From: an uncultured Clostridia bacterium
GTDB taxonomy: Bacteria; Bacillota; Clostridia; CAKSNL01; HGM11501
Assembly (NCBI GenBank): GCA_934476235.1
Contig: CAKSNL010000007.1
Coordinates: 1 to 64,000 of the forward strand
DNA length: 64,000 nucleotides
Direction: 5' to 3'
Every line of letters begins with the position of its first letter. Positions within the stretch are counted from its first letter, which is position 1. A model generated the notes under the pieces. The model was not told the origin of the DNA. It worked only from the letters and a program-made list of their open reading frames with translations, and ran no database searches. The position numbers and the translations under genes were made by a program. Below are positions 33,259 to 40,894 of the stretch, piece after piece.

Positions 33259-34119
33259 TTACAAAAACATTAAAGTTCCCAAAAAGCATGCCGCAATGCC
33301 GATAGCCGTGCGCCCCTTTAGCTTTTCGCCGAAAAAGATTCTTCCGGCAAGAGCGGTGAATATTATGCTTCCGCCGGTAACGAAGGGATAAAGCACCGTC
33401 GCCGGGAGGTTCAGCGCCCCTTTTAACTGGAAAAGATACGATATGCCGCTCGCCGCCGCGGCAAGAAAAGCGAAAAGCACCGCCCTCCGGTTAAAGCGCA
33501 CGCCCTCTCTGCCGTTTTTTTTAAGCAAAAGCGCGAAGGCGCTTAAAACCGCTTTTGCCGCTCCCGTCAGTATCACAAAATCGGACGAGGAGACGGCGCC
33601 CGGGCTTATCTGGTGCTCCTTTGAGATAACGCTGACAAAGCCGTTTAAGAAAAACACCGAAAGGCACAAAAGAACCGTTTTTTTATCGGGGCGACAGCTT
33701 CCCGAATTCATCATAACTATCGCGGCGGCAATGATAATAAGCCCCGCCGTGCGTAAATACGAGAACGGCTCGCCTAAGAAAATGAGCCCCCAGATATATG
33801 GCACCGCCATTCCGCCGGTCATTAAAAACACGGTGTAAAGCGTCATATTTCCCTTTTCCATTATCTTAAAGCCGAGACAGGTGTACGCCACGCAGAGCGC
33901 GCCCATCAAAAGCGCCATTGCGGCGGAAAACGCCGTCAGCGAGCATTTTGCCCCGTTCAGGGCGAAAAACAGCGCCGCGCTGAAAAACCCGAGCGCCGCG
34001 TTAAATAAAAGCCCCTTTTTTAAGGATACGCCTTCGCCCTTCTGATATGCCTTTGTCGCCGCGAAATTAAGCGCAAGCAAAACGTCCGCAATGATTAATA
34101 AATATAAGTCCTTCGTCAT
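33259..34119 (-). CDS. EamA/DMT-family transporter
   Basis: 286 residues with about ten membrane helices in two EamA halves (LLIIADVLLALNFAATKAYQKG, YTVFLMTGGMAVPYIWGLIFLGEPFS, LPATVLYPFVTGGSIIFTALAGRIFFGEKL). ATG 34119 follows AAGGGG. A TTG six codons earlier is within that site. First gene of the EamA-SGNH-GH28 operon, so it may carry the sugar processed by those enzymes (compare the rhamnose transporter RhaT in the same superfamily), which is inference. Confidence 0.85.
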   Translation of the reverse strand: MTKDLYLLIIADVLLALNFAATKAYQKGEGVSLKKGLLFNAALGFFSAALFFALNGAKCSLTAFSAAMALLMGALCVAYTCLGFKIMEKGNMTLYTVFLMTGGMAVPYIWGLIFLGEPFSYLRTAGLIIIAAAIVMMNSGSCRPDKKTVLLCLSVFFLNGFVSVISKEHQISPGAVSSSDFVILTGAAKAVLSAFALLLKKNGREGVRFNRRAVLFAFLAAAASGISYLFQLKGALNLPATVLYPFVTGGSIIFTALAGRIFFGEKLKGRTAIGIAACFLGTLMFL

Positions 34120-34158
34120 TTCACATTTCCCCTTCAAGAGAATATTACCATAAATTTA

Positions 34159-34195
34159 AGCATATTTCTATTGATTTTTCACCTGAAAATATGCT
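34159..34195. promoter_or_regulatory. Inverted-repeat operator between EamA operon and AraC gene
   Basis: AGCATATTT (34159-34167) and AAATATGCT (34187-34195) are perfect 9-nt inverted copies 19 nt apart. The right copy runs into the -10 box of the AraC gene and the pair brackets its -35 box, a position fit for autoregulation and for control of the divergent operon. Confidence 0.6.
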
Positions 34196-34200
34196 ATAAT
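34171..34200 (+). promoter_or_regulatory. Promoter of the AraC regulator gene
   Basis: TTGATT (34171-34176), 18-nt spacer, TATAAT (34195-34200), 25 nt before the start codon. Confidence 0.75.
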
Positions 34201-34224
34201 CACCAATATGAAGGGGGTTCTTTA

Positions 34225-35025
34225 ATGAAAACGATTAATTTTGAGACTGTTTCTTCCTTTGATTTTAACATAAAATATGTTAAGATGCAACCGAAGTCCG
34301 CAAAGCCCATTGATCAACACATTCATCCCGAGTGCGAGATATATTTTAACCTCTCGGGCGACGTGTCTTTCATGGCGGGCGACAATGTGTATCCCATTTC
34401 GCGCGGCAGCGTGATCGTCACCCGTCCGTACGAATACCATCACTGCATTTACCGGTCAAACGCCGTGCACCGCCACTACTGGGTCCTTTTTTCCTCGGAG
34501 CACAACGAGAAATTTCTTGACCTCTTTTTCCGCCGCAAGGCGGGCGAGGGCAACCTTATCGTGCTTTCGCCGGAGGATACCGACCGTCTCGCGCTGCTTT
34601 TTGACTCGTTTTTGTATAACGAGCTTTCGCCCTCGGAGCGTTATATCTCGTTTTTCGAGGTCATGAAAATCCTAAATTCCGGCGCGGAACGCACTGCGGG
34701 AAAGGCACGTCTTTCGCCGGAAGTTTCGCTTGCCCTCGGCGAAATTAACAAAAATTTTTCCGAGTCATTTTCGCTTACTAATCTTGCCGGGTCGCTTCAC
34801 CTTTCGGTCAACACGCTGGAGCGGCATTTTAAAAGCGAGCTCGGCATCACGCCGCGGGAGTATCTTTTAAGGAGGCGGATGTCGTCTGCCGTGTCGCTTC
34901 TGGCGGACGGCAAAAGCGTGACCGAGGCGGCACAGGAAAGCGGATTTTCCGACTGCTCGCACTTTATCTCAAGGTTCAAAAAACAGTTTAACACCACCCC
35001 CGCAAAATACAAAAAAGGACTCTAA
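34225..35025 (+). CDS. AraC-family transcriptional regulator with N-terminal cupin
   Basis: 266 residues from ATG 34225, GAAGGGGG upstream. Cupin domain: PIDQHIHPECEIYFNLSG, GSVIVTRPYEYHHC. The C-terminal double HTH: FSLTNLAGSLHLSVNTLERHFKSELGITPREYLLRRRM and VTEAAQESGFSDCSHFISRFKKQFNTTPAKYKKG. It is divergent from the EamA-SGNH-GH28 operon and is its likely regulator, sensing a sugar through the cupin. Confidence 0.92.
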   Translation: MKTINFETVSSFDFNIKYVKMQPKSAKPIDQHIHPECEIYFNLSGDVSFMAGDNVYPISRGSVIVTRPYEYHHCIYRSNAVHRHYWVLFSSEHNEKFLDLFFRRKAGEGNLIVLSPEDTDRLALLFDSFLYNELSPSERYISFFEVMKILNSGAERTAGKARLSPEVSLALGEINKNFSESFSLTNLAGSLHLSVNTLERHFKSELGITPREYLLRRRMSSAVSLLADGKSVTEAAQESGFSDCSHFISRFKKQFNTTPAKYKKGL

Positions 35026-35040
35026 AAGAGTCCTTTTTTA
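35011..35040 (+). terminator. Terminator of the AraC gene
   Basis: AAAAAAGGACTC-TAAAA-GAGTCCTTTTTTATT. It overlaps the last codons and the stop. Confidence 0.88.
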
Positions 35041-35265
35041 TTGGCTCCAAGAGCTAAAGGGAGCTCTGGCGGCGCCGAGCCATTTAAAGCCCTCCCTTGT
35101 TGTTGTCTTTTTCCGCCACGCCGTTTGGCAAGGGAGCCATATCAAAGCCTTCAATTTAAAGCCTCCCTTGCTAAAGGGAGGTGGGTTTTGCAAAGCAAAA
35201 CTCGGAGGGATTTTTCGGAAGTGTCACTAAAAACATACGCGCACGCCCGGCGGCTGTCAGCTAAT
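35041..35265. repeat. Modular hairpin repeat, copy F, reaching into a gene
   Basis: GGCTCCAAGAGCTAAAGGGAGCT, GCCATTTAAAGCCCTCCCTTG, TTGTCTTTTTCCGCCACGCC, GGCAAGGGAGCC, CCTCCCTTGCTAAAGGGAGG, TTTTGCAAAGCAAAA, GGAGGGATTTTTCGG, GTCACTAAAAACAT and GCCCGGCGG. From 35151 on, the complementary strand of this repeat is read as the last about 35 codons of the DUF4367 gene. Confidence 0.8.
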
Positions 35266-36020
35266 CCCGAATAAATAACCTCGCCGGTCGAAATATTTAT
35301 TCTGCACGGGCGGTAACGCGGATCCGACGGCTCGTCATAATGCGAAGTGAATATAAACCCGCCGTCCGCGCTGTAGTGCCAGTCATCGTCATGCCAAATC
35401 ACTATATTTAAATTCTTTTTCGAAACCGTGATTGCCTCCCTGCCGTTGACGGAGGTTTTATCAATTACGGCGTCCTCTGTGTCATAATATGAATCGACAT
35501 CCAAGGTCGAAGCGCAAAAGCCAAAATAATCATCGCCGTTCTCGCCCGATTTATCCTCGGTCAGCTCAAAGCCCTGCGGGATATAGCCCAGAGTCGAAAA
35601 CCCGTCGGAATAGCTTGTGCTCCGCTCGTCCGAAAAATTGATGTGAGTGTTGAGCGAGCCGGAATCGACCATAAAATGCATTTTGATTTCGCGCCATGCG
35701 TCCGTATTGTAAATTGCCGCGGCGCTTGAGGCAAGCGCGAGGACTAAGACGACTGCCGCCGCCCTCCTCGTTCCCGGGTGATTTTTGTGAAATTCGCGGC
35801 GGCGCTCACGCTTAAAAAGCGCGCGCATTTTCTTTTCGTGCCTTTCCGAAAACCCGACATCTTCGCCGTACTCCGAAATTTCGGCGCCGAGCGCAGAGTC
35901 CGCCATATCCGACGCTTCGCCGATCAAAATGTCAAACGCGGTCTTATACATCAGCCGTCCGTACGCGTGATAGAGCCACTCCGCCTTCGCAAGCCCCGTG
36001 ATGCGTGAAAGCGCCATCAT
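35151..36020 (-). CDS. Membrane-anchored DUF4367-type protein with repeat-derived C-terminus
   Basis: 289 residues. ATG 36020 (next codon also ATG) has AGGAGG 6 nt upstream; the 36 codons before it have no site. Residues about 1-75 are cytosolic and charged. One membrane helix follows (AAAVVLVLALASSAAAIY), then an outside domain: LGYIPQGFELTEDKS, YYDTEDAVIDKTSVNGREAITVSKKNLNIVIWHDDDW, the DUF4367 pattern found in anti-sigma-like partners. The last about 35 residues (SEKSLRVLLCKTHLPLAREA) are read from dispersed-repeat DNA. No sigma factor gene is next to it. Confidence 0.72.
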   Translation of the reverse strand: MMALSRITGLAKAEWLYHAYGRLMYKTAFDILIGEASDMADSALGAEISEYGEDVGFSERHEKKMRALFKRERRREFHKNHPGTRRAAAVVLVLALASSAAAIYNTDAWREIKMHFMVDSGSLNTHINFSDERSTSYSDGFSTLGYIPQGFELTEDKSGENGDDYFGFCASTLDVDSYYDTEDAVIDKTSVNGREAITVSKKNLNIVIWHDDDWHYSADGGFIFTSHYDEPSDPRYRPCRINISTGEVIYSGLADSRRACAYVFSDTSEKSLRVLLCKTHLPLAREALN

Positions 36021-36080
36021 ATGTCCTCCTCTTATAAACCCAAATCGTGGCGACAGGAAACTAAAGTTCCTTTCTCTTAC

Positions 36081-36109
36081 ATCGTTGCATCTGCCCCAAA
36101 TTTTGTCAA
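36081..36109 (-). promoter_or_regulatory. Possible promoter of the DUF4367 gene
   Basis: Minus strand TTGACA (36109-36104), 17-nt spacer, AACGAT, a weak -10, suggesting need for an activator or another sigma factor. Confidence 0.35.
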
Positions 36110-36178
36110 CATGAGCCGTTTTTGTCACTCCTCGTAAATTATCCCGCCGGAGGAAATCCTCATCCGAAGTCCTTCTCT

Positions 36179-37927
36179 TTAATAAGTCGAATCGCCCTCG
36201 GAATAATAATAGTAGCTGTCCGTGTAAAGCTCGATCCCGTTTTCGCCGAAGCTATAGTCCCAGTGCATAATGTCATTTACCACGCTCCAAGTTAAAGGAA
36301 GGTAAACGATGTTTTTATAAAAAAGCGCCGGATATTTTTCGTCAGAATAGTCCCTGCCGGCGATATTTAAATCAAACGGGCAGGTAGTTACCGTTATTTT
36401 TTCTTTTTTCTCGCCCGATTGGTCTTTTAAATACTCTGCCGGAAAATCACGTTCCGCCTGTTTTATCAGGATTTTATTGTCCTCTGCCTCTAATTTAAGT
36501 CCCAGCAAAACGCAATTATAATATGTCAGCGGCAAATAGACGATGTCTTTATACATCACCGCCGGATATTCGCACAGCGTCATATCGCTTGAAAGCCCCT
36601 CAAGGCTTCCTTCGCGCGGAAGGAGTCTGTTGTCCGCATTGAAAATTTCGTGATTAATATTCATGCGAAAATCGACAACATTAACAGTGATTTCCTCTCT
36701 CACCGTTATGACCGCGCCCATACCTTCTTTATACGCAATGAATTTGTTCCTCCCGGAGCGGACAATGCCGTCAAAGTCGAACGCGGTGATCTCCTCCCCG
36801 CTTCTTTTAACAAGTCCGCATTTTCCTTCTTTATTTCTCGCGATCGCAACGCCGTCTTCAAATTCTCCGATGTCGTAATAGTCAAATCCCGTGAGGAATT
36901 CACCGTTGTCCGACAATATCGCCTTAAGGCTTCCCGGTGTGCCGAGCCCCGGAGAATTCTCCCAATACTCTGCGACCGGCACTCCGAACCTTAACGAGAT
37001 GCCGTACTCTCCCGCCGTGATTTTAACATTGCCGTTTTTGTCAATGATATAGCTTCCCTCCGAATCGGAAACGCACGCCATAGAGTTCTTAAAGCCTGAC
37101 GCATAATCGTATTTATACCCGATCGCAAGCTCGCCGGACTCATTCACATATCCGTATTTTCCTTCAAAGAGCACCGGGGCAAGCCCTTCTGAGAAGCTCC
37201 CGGGATATTCAAAGTACACGCCGCCAATGATCCCGCCCTTTGAATTGACATATTTCCAGCCTCCGGAAAGCACCGCGGCAATGTTTTCTCCGCACACCAT
37301 CGCCCCGGGGTATATTAAAGGAACTATTTCCTCGCCGAAACGGTCGATTATTCCGAATTTGCCGTCCTTCCCGACCGCGGCGAGCGAGTCCGACCCTCTA
37401 TTTTCAACCGAGGTATAGCCTGTTCTTATAAGGCTTCCGTCTTTACTATAGAGGCTGTACACGCCGTCCTTTTCCGCCCAGATAAGCCCGGAGCTGAAAA
37501 AGCCGATCCTTTCATATTCGCACGGCAATATCACCTCGCCCGAAAGACCGATGAGCCCCGCCTTCTCACCTATCCAAACCCGCGAAAAGCCGTTCTCCGC
37601 CATATTGATGCTCCTATAGCGCGACGCGTCAAAAATCAAGCCCCCGTCCGCGCGGATAACCGTTTTCGAACCTCCGGAATACACAAGGTAAGCGCCTTGG
37701 GAAAACACATCCGCGTGATCATAGATTGCCGGCACTATAATTTCCCCGTCAGAGCCGATGATCCCGCCCTTGCCGTCAGACCGAAACGGCGCCGCGCCGT
37801 ATGGAGAAAACGGATAAACCGAAAAATCCCCTGCGGTTGATATCGGTCTGACCTCCGCCGTATCGGCGAAAACCGCCGCGGCGAAAAGCCCGAGGCATAT
37901 CAAAACAAATGTAATTAATCTTTTCAT
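36179..37927 (-). CDS. Exported WG-repeat protein with C-terminal stalk-like units
   Basis: 582 residues. Signal peptide 1-21 (KRLITFVLICLGLFAAAVFA). From about 40 to 400 run WG-type repeats of about 35-45 residues: GGIIGSDGEIIVPAIYDHADVFSQG, AGLIGLSGEVILPCEYERIG, FGIIDRFGEEIVPLIY, YGYVNESGELAIGYKYDYASGF, CGLVKRSGEEITAFDFDG. Near 455-490 and 540-575 are two units of the type YPAVMYKDIVYLPLTYYNCVL. WG-repeat proteins probably form beta-propeller or solenoid surfaces. Ligand unknown. AAAGGAGCG precedes the ATG. Confidence 0.82.
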   Translation of the reverse strand: MKRLITFVLICLGLFAAAVFADTAEVRPISTAGDFSVYPFSPYGAAPFRSDGKGGIIGSDGEIIVPAIYDHADVFSQGAYLVYSGGSKTVIRADGGLIFDASRYRSINMAENGFSRVWIGEKAGLIGLSGEVILPCEYERIGFFSSGLIWAEKDGVYSLYSKDGSLIRTGYTSVENRGSDSLAAVGKDGKFGIIDRFGEEIVPLIYPGAMVCGENIAAVLSGGWKYVNSKGGIIGGVYFEYPGSFSEGLAPVLFEGKYGYVNESGELAIGYKYDYASGFKNSMACVSDSEGSYIIDKNGNVKITAGEYGISLRFGVPVAEYWENSPGLGTPGSLKAILSDNGEFLTGFDYYDIGEFEDGVAIARNKEGKCGLVKRSGEEITAFDFDGIVRSGRNKFIAYKEGMGAVITVREEITVNVVDFRMNINHEIFNADNRLLPREGSLEGLSSDMTLCEYPAVMYKDIVYLPLTYYNCVLLGLKLEAEDNKILIKQAERDFPAEYLKDQSGEKKEKITVTTCPFDLNIAGRDYSDEKYPALFYKNIVYLPLTWSVVNDIMHWDYSFGENGIELYTDSYYYYSEGDSTY

Positions 37928-38015
37928 AGTGCGCTCCTTTCTTAACCCCCTTACATATAAAACGTTTCAAAACGCAAAATGGGAACAAAAAATTAAAAGA
38001 ATTTTTATTTACCTC

Positions 38016-38044
38016 AGAATAACATCTTTTTCCGTTTTTGTCAA
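38016..38044 (-). promoter_or_regulatory. Promoter of the WG-repeat gene
   Basis: Minus strand TTGACA (38044-38039), 17-nt spacer, TATTCT (38021-38016). Confidence 0.7.
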
Positions 38045-38057
38045 CAATCCGGTCCGA

Positions 38058-38086
38058 TTGACATTAGCGGGCGCAAATGCTATAAT
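38058..38086 (+). promoter_or_regulatory. Promoter of topB
   Basis: TTGACA (38058-38063), 17-nt spacer, TATAAT (38081-38086), 35 nt before the start: a consensus sigma-A promoter. Confidence 0.85.
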
Positions 38087-38121
38087 ATATCCGTGACAAA
38101 TAAGAAATCGGAGTGAAGTAA

Positions 38122-40293
38122 ATGACAAAAACGCTGGTACTTGCGGAAAAGCCGTCCGTCGGGCGCGAAATCGCCCGCGTGCTCGGCTGCAAGATAAAAA
38201 GAGACGGATATTTTGAGGGCGATAAATACATTGTGACCTGGGCGCTGGGGCACCTCGTCACCCTTGCCGACCCGGAGGCGTACGGCGACGAGTACAAAAA
38301 ATGGTCGCTCGAATCGCTGCCCATCATGCCGGACAAGATGAAGCTTGTCGTCATAAAGGAAACGTCAAAGCAATATAAGGCGGTCGCCGCGCTTTTAAAA
38401 AGCGACAATGTATCCGAGCTCGTCATCGCGACGGACGCGGGGCGCGAGGGCGAGCTTGTGGCGCGCTGGATAATCGAGAAGGCGGGATTTAAAAAGCCCG
38501 TCAAGCGGCTGTGGATATCCTCGCAGACGGACAAGGCGATAAAAGAAGGCTTTGCCTCCGTCCGCCCGGCGAAAGAATATGACAATCTATACTATGCCGC
38601 TCAGAGCCGTGCCGAGGCGGACTGGCTCGTCGGGCTCAACGTGACCCGCGCGCTCACCTGCAAGCACAACGCCCAGCTTTCCGCCGGCAGAGTGCAGACG
38701 CCGACGCTTTTTATGATCGTAAGCCGCGAGGAGGAGATCCGCCGTTTCGTGCCGAAGGAGTTTTACCTTCTGGGCGCGTCGGTCGGCTCCTTTACGCTCC
38801 ACTTTAGAAATTCGGACGGTTCGGCGCGCATATCGGACAAGGAAAGAGCCGAGGCGCTTTCTGAAAAGATTACGGGAAAGACGGCAAAGATAACCAAAGT
38901 CACAAAAAAGGAGACGCGAACGCCGCCCCCGCTTTTATATGACCTTACCGAGCTTCAGCGCGACGCGAATAAAAAGTTCGGCTACAGCGCGAAGCAGACG
39001 CTTTCAATCATGCAAAGGCTTTACGAAACGCACAAGCTTTTGACCTATCCGAGGACCGACTCGCGCTATATTTCGGACGATATCGTGCCCACGTTAATGG
39101 GGCGCGTAAAATCTGTCGCGGTTGACCGGTTCCGCACCGCGGCGGGGCTTGTCATCAAGCGCGGAATCGTGCCGACCAAAAGGTTCGTCGATTCGGGCAA
39201 GGTGACCGACCACCACGCGATCATCCCGACCGACCAGTTTTTGGACCTTGCCGCGCTCACGAGCGAGGAGCTAAATGTCTACACCCTCGTTGTGACGAGG
39301 TTTTTATCGGCACTGCTTCCCGACGCGGTGTATGACAAGGTTTCGCTTGAAGCCGAGATAGAGGGCGAAAAGTTCGCCGCCTCAGGCTCCGTAATAAAAG
39401 AAGCCGGATTTTTGGCAGTCTCAAAACCGGAGGACGACTCCGAGGAGGCGGAGGCGGAGGAAAACCTTCCGCCGTTAAAGGCGGGCGACACTCTCCCCGT
39501 CAAAAAAGCCATCCTCACCGAGGGCAGGACCAAGCCCCCGGCGCGCTTTACCGAGGCGACGCTTTTATCCGCGATGGAGCACCCGGGCTCATTTTTATCG
39601 GGCGACATGAAGGAGATGAAGAGCACGCTTGAAGAAACGGGCGGGCTCGGCACTCCGGCGACGCGCGCGGACATTATCGAAAAGATATTCTCCACGGGAT
39701 ATGCCGAAAGGCAGGGTCAGTCCATATTCCCGACTCAGAAGGGCACGGAGCTTATCCGCATCGTGCCGCCGGACTTAAAAAGTCCGCTCCTTACCGCCGA
39801 GTGGGAGACGGAGCTTTCCATGATAAGCCGCGGCGAGGAGAAAAAGGCAGACTATATCGGCAAAATGCGTGAATACGCGAAAAACCTCGTTTCCGAGGTC
39901 GTGTTAAGCGATGAGAATTTCCGCCACTCCAACGTCACGAAGGAGCGCTGCCCCATCTGCGGGGAGCCGCTTTTGGAGGTTTCGGGCAAGCACGGAAAGA
40001 GCCTTGTCTGCCGCGACCGCGACTGCGGCTACCGCGAGAGCTTATTAAAGGTAACTAATCTTCGCTGCCCCGAGTGCCATAAAAAGCTTGACCTGGTCGG
40101 CGAGGGCGAAAAGAAAACTCTTGTCTGCCGCTGCGGCTTTAGGGAAAAATACGCTTCATTTACCAAGAAGCTTTCCGAGCAGAAAAGCTCGCTTAACAAG
40201 CGCGAGGTCGCGCGCTACATGAATAAGCAGAAAACCGAGAATTTCGCGGCGAGCTCGCTTGCCGACGCGCTTTCCGGCATAAAGCTTGACTAA
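38122..40293 (+). CDS. topB: DNA topoisomerase III (type IA)
   Basis: 723 residues. TOPRIM domain at the start (KTLVLAEKPSVGREIARVLG, VIATDAGREGELVARWI), active tyrosine in LTYPRTDSRYISDD near 310, DHHAIIPTDQ, and GLGTPATRADIIEKI. The C-terminus carries two zinc-ribbon-like units (CPICGEPLLEV/CRDRDCGYRE and CPECHKKLDLV/CRCGFREKY). It relaxes or decatenates single-stranded regions of DNA. CGGAGTG precedes the ATG. TopB of this size with Zn ribbons is often chromosomal but also occurs on conjugative elements; no transfer genes are near. Confidence 0.94.
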   Translation: MTKTLVLAEKPSVGREIARVLGCKIKRDGYFEGDKYIVTWALGHLVTLADPEAYGDEYKKWSLESLPIMPDKMKLVVIKETSKQYKAVAALLKSDNVSELVIATDAGREGELVARWIIEKAGFKKPVKRLWISSQTDKAIKEGFASVRPAKEYDNLYYAAQSRAEADWLVGLNVTRALTCKHNAQLSAGRVQTPTLFMIVSREEEIRRFVPKEFYLLGASVGSFTLHFRNSDGSARISDKERAEALSEKITGKTAKITKVTKKETRTPPPLLYDLTELQRDANKKFGYSAKQTLSIMQRLYETHKLLTYPRTDSRYISDDIVPTLMGRVKSVAVDRFRTAAGLVIKRGIVPTKRFVDSGKVTDHHAIIPTDQFLDLAALTSEELNVYTLVVTRFLSALLPDAVYDKVSLEAEIEGEKFAASGSVIKEAGFLAVSKPEDDSEEAEAEENLPPLKAGDTLPVKKAILTEGRTKPPARFTEATLLSAMEHPGSFLSGDMKEMKSTLEETGGLGTPATRADIIEKIFSTGYAERQGQSIFPTQKGTELIRIVPPDLKSPLLTAEWETELSMISRGEEKKADYIGKMREYAKNLVSEVVLSDENFRHSNVTKERCPICGEPLLEVSGKHGKSLVCRDRDCGYRESLLKVTNLRCPECHKKLDLVGEGEKKTLVCRCGFREKYASFTKKLSEQKSSLNKREVARYMNKQKTENFAASSLADALSGIKLD

Positions 40294-40307
40294 AAGGAGT
40301 CATTAAA

Positions 40308-40799
40308 ATGAAAAATGCATTAAAGACCGCGCTCACCGTCATCATTCTTTCGCTTGCCGCGCTTTTGTTCGGGCTGATGGCGTCGCGCGCGGGATATCAG
40401 ATAACGCTTTATAACTTCATCGCGGGAAACGGCACTCACCTTGCGCCCGACTTTTCATATAACATAAAAACGCACCACCAGGTGTTCTCGGTGCTCTACA
40501 TCATCGCTTATCTCGCGCTCGCGTTTTTCGCGGGCAAAAGGAGCATGAAAAACGTTTTCCGCGGAATGATGATATATTCATTTCTCCCCTTTGTCGGGCT
40601 TATCGGCTGGTTCTTTTTAAGAAAGTCGATGAAGGCGGGAATCATCATGCTTCTGACGCTCATCTGGGGCTATCCGTATTTTCCGCTCATCATCACCGAA
40701 AGCAGAGTTTCCGCCATCGTCACCCCGATGGGGATATTGATGTTTCTTATCCCGGCGCTTTCCTATGCCGCATACACGATAGGAAAAAAGAACGGTTGA
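40308..40799 (+). CDS. Small membrane protein, unknown family
   Basis: 163 residues with about four to five membrane segments (TVIILSLAALLFGLMAS, VFSVLYIIAYLALAFFAG, GMMIYSFLPFVGLIGWFF, IIMLLTLIWGYPYFPLII, MGILMFLIPALSYAAY) and loops with GYQITLYNFIAGNGTHLAP. AAAAGGAG precedes the ATG, 14 nt after topB, so the two are co-transcribed. I do not recognise a family. Confidence 0.75.
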   Translation: MKNALKTALTVIILSLAALLFGLMASRAGYQITLYNFIAGNGTHLAPDFSYNIKTHHQVFSVLYIIAYLALAFFAGKRSMKNVFRGMMIYSFLPFVGLIGWFFLRKSMKAGIIMLLTLIWGYPYFPLIITESRVSAIVTPMGILMFLIPALSYAAYTIGKKNG

Positions 40800-40803
40800 C
40801 AAT

Positions 40804-40842
40804 TAAAGCAGCTGCCCTTTTGCAAAAGGGCAGCTGCTTTTG
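40804..40842 (+). terminator. Terminator of topB and the small membrane protein gene
   Basis: AAAGCAGCTGCCCTTTT-GC-AAAAGGGCAGCTGCTTTT, a perfect inverted repeat. Confidence 0.9.
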
Positions 40843-40857
40843 GTTTACTATAGATTT

Positions 40858-40894
40858 AAAAGAAACGGTGCACTAAAAGTGCACCGTTTCTTTT
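40858..40894 (-). terminator. Terminator of the giant surface-protein gene
   Basis: AAAAGAAACGGTGCACT and its exact complement flank AAA. It overlaps the stop codon of the minus-strand gene. Confidence 0.85.
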
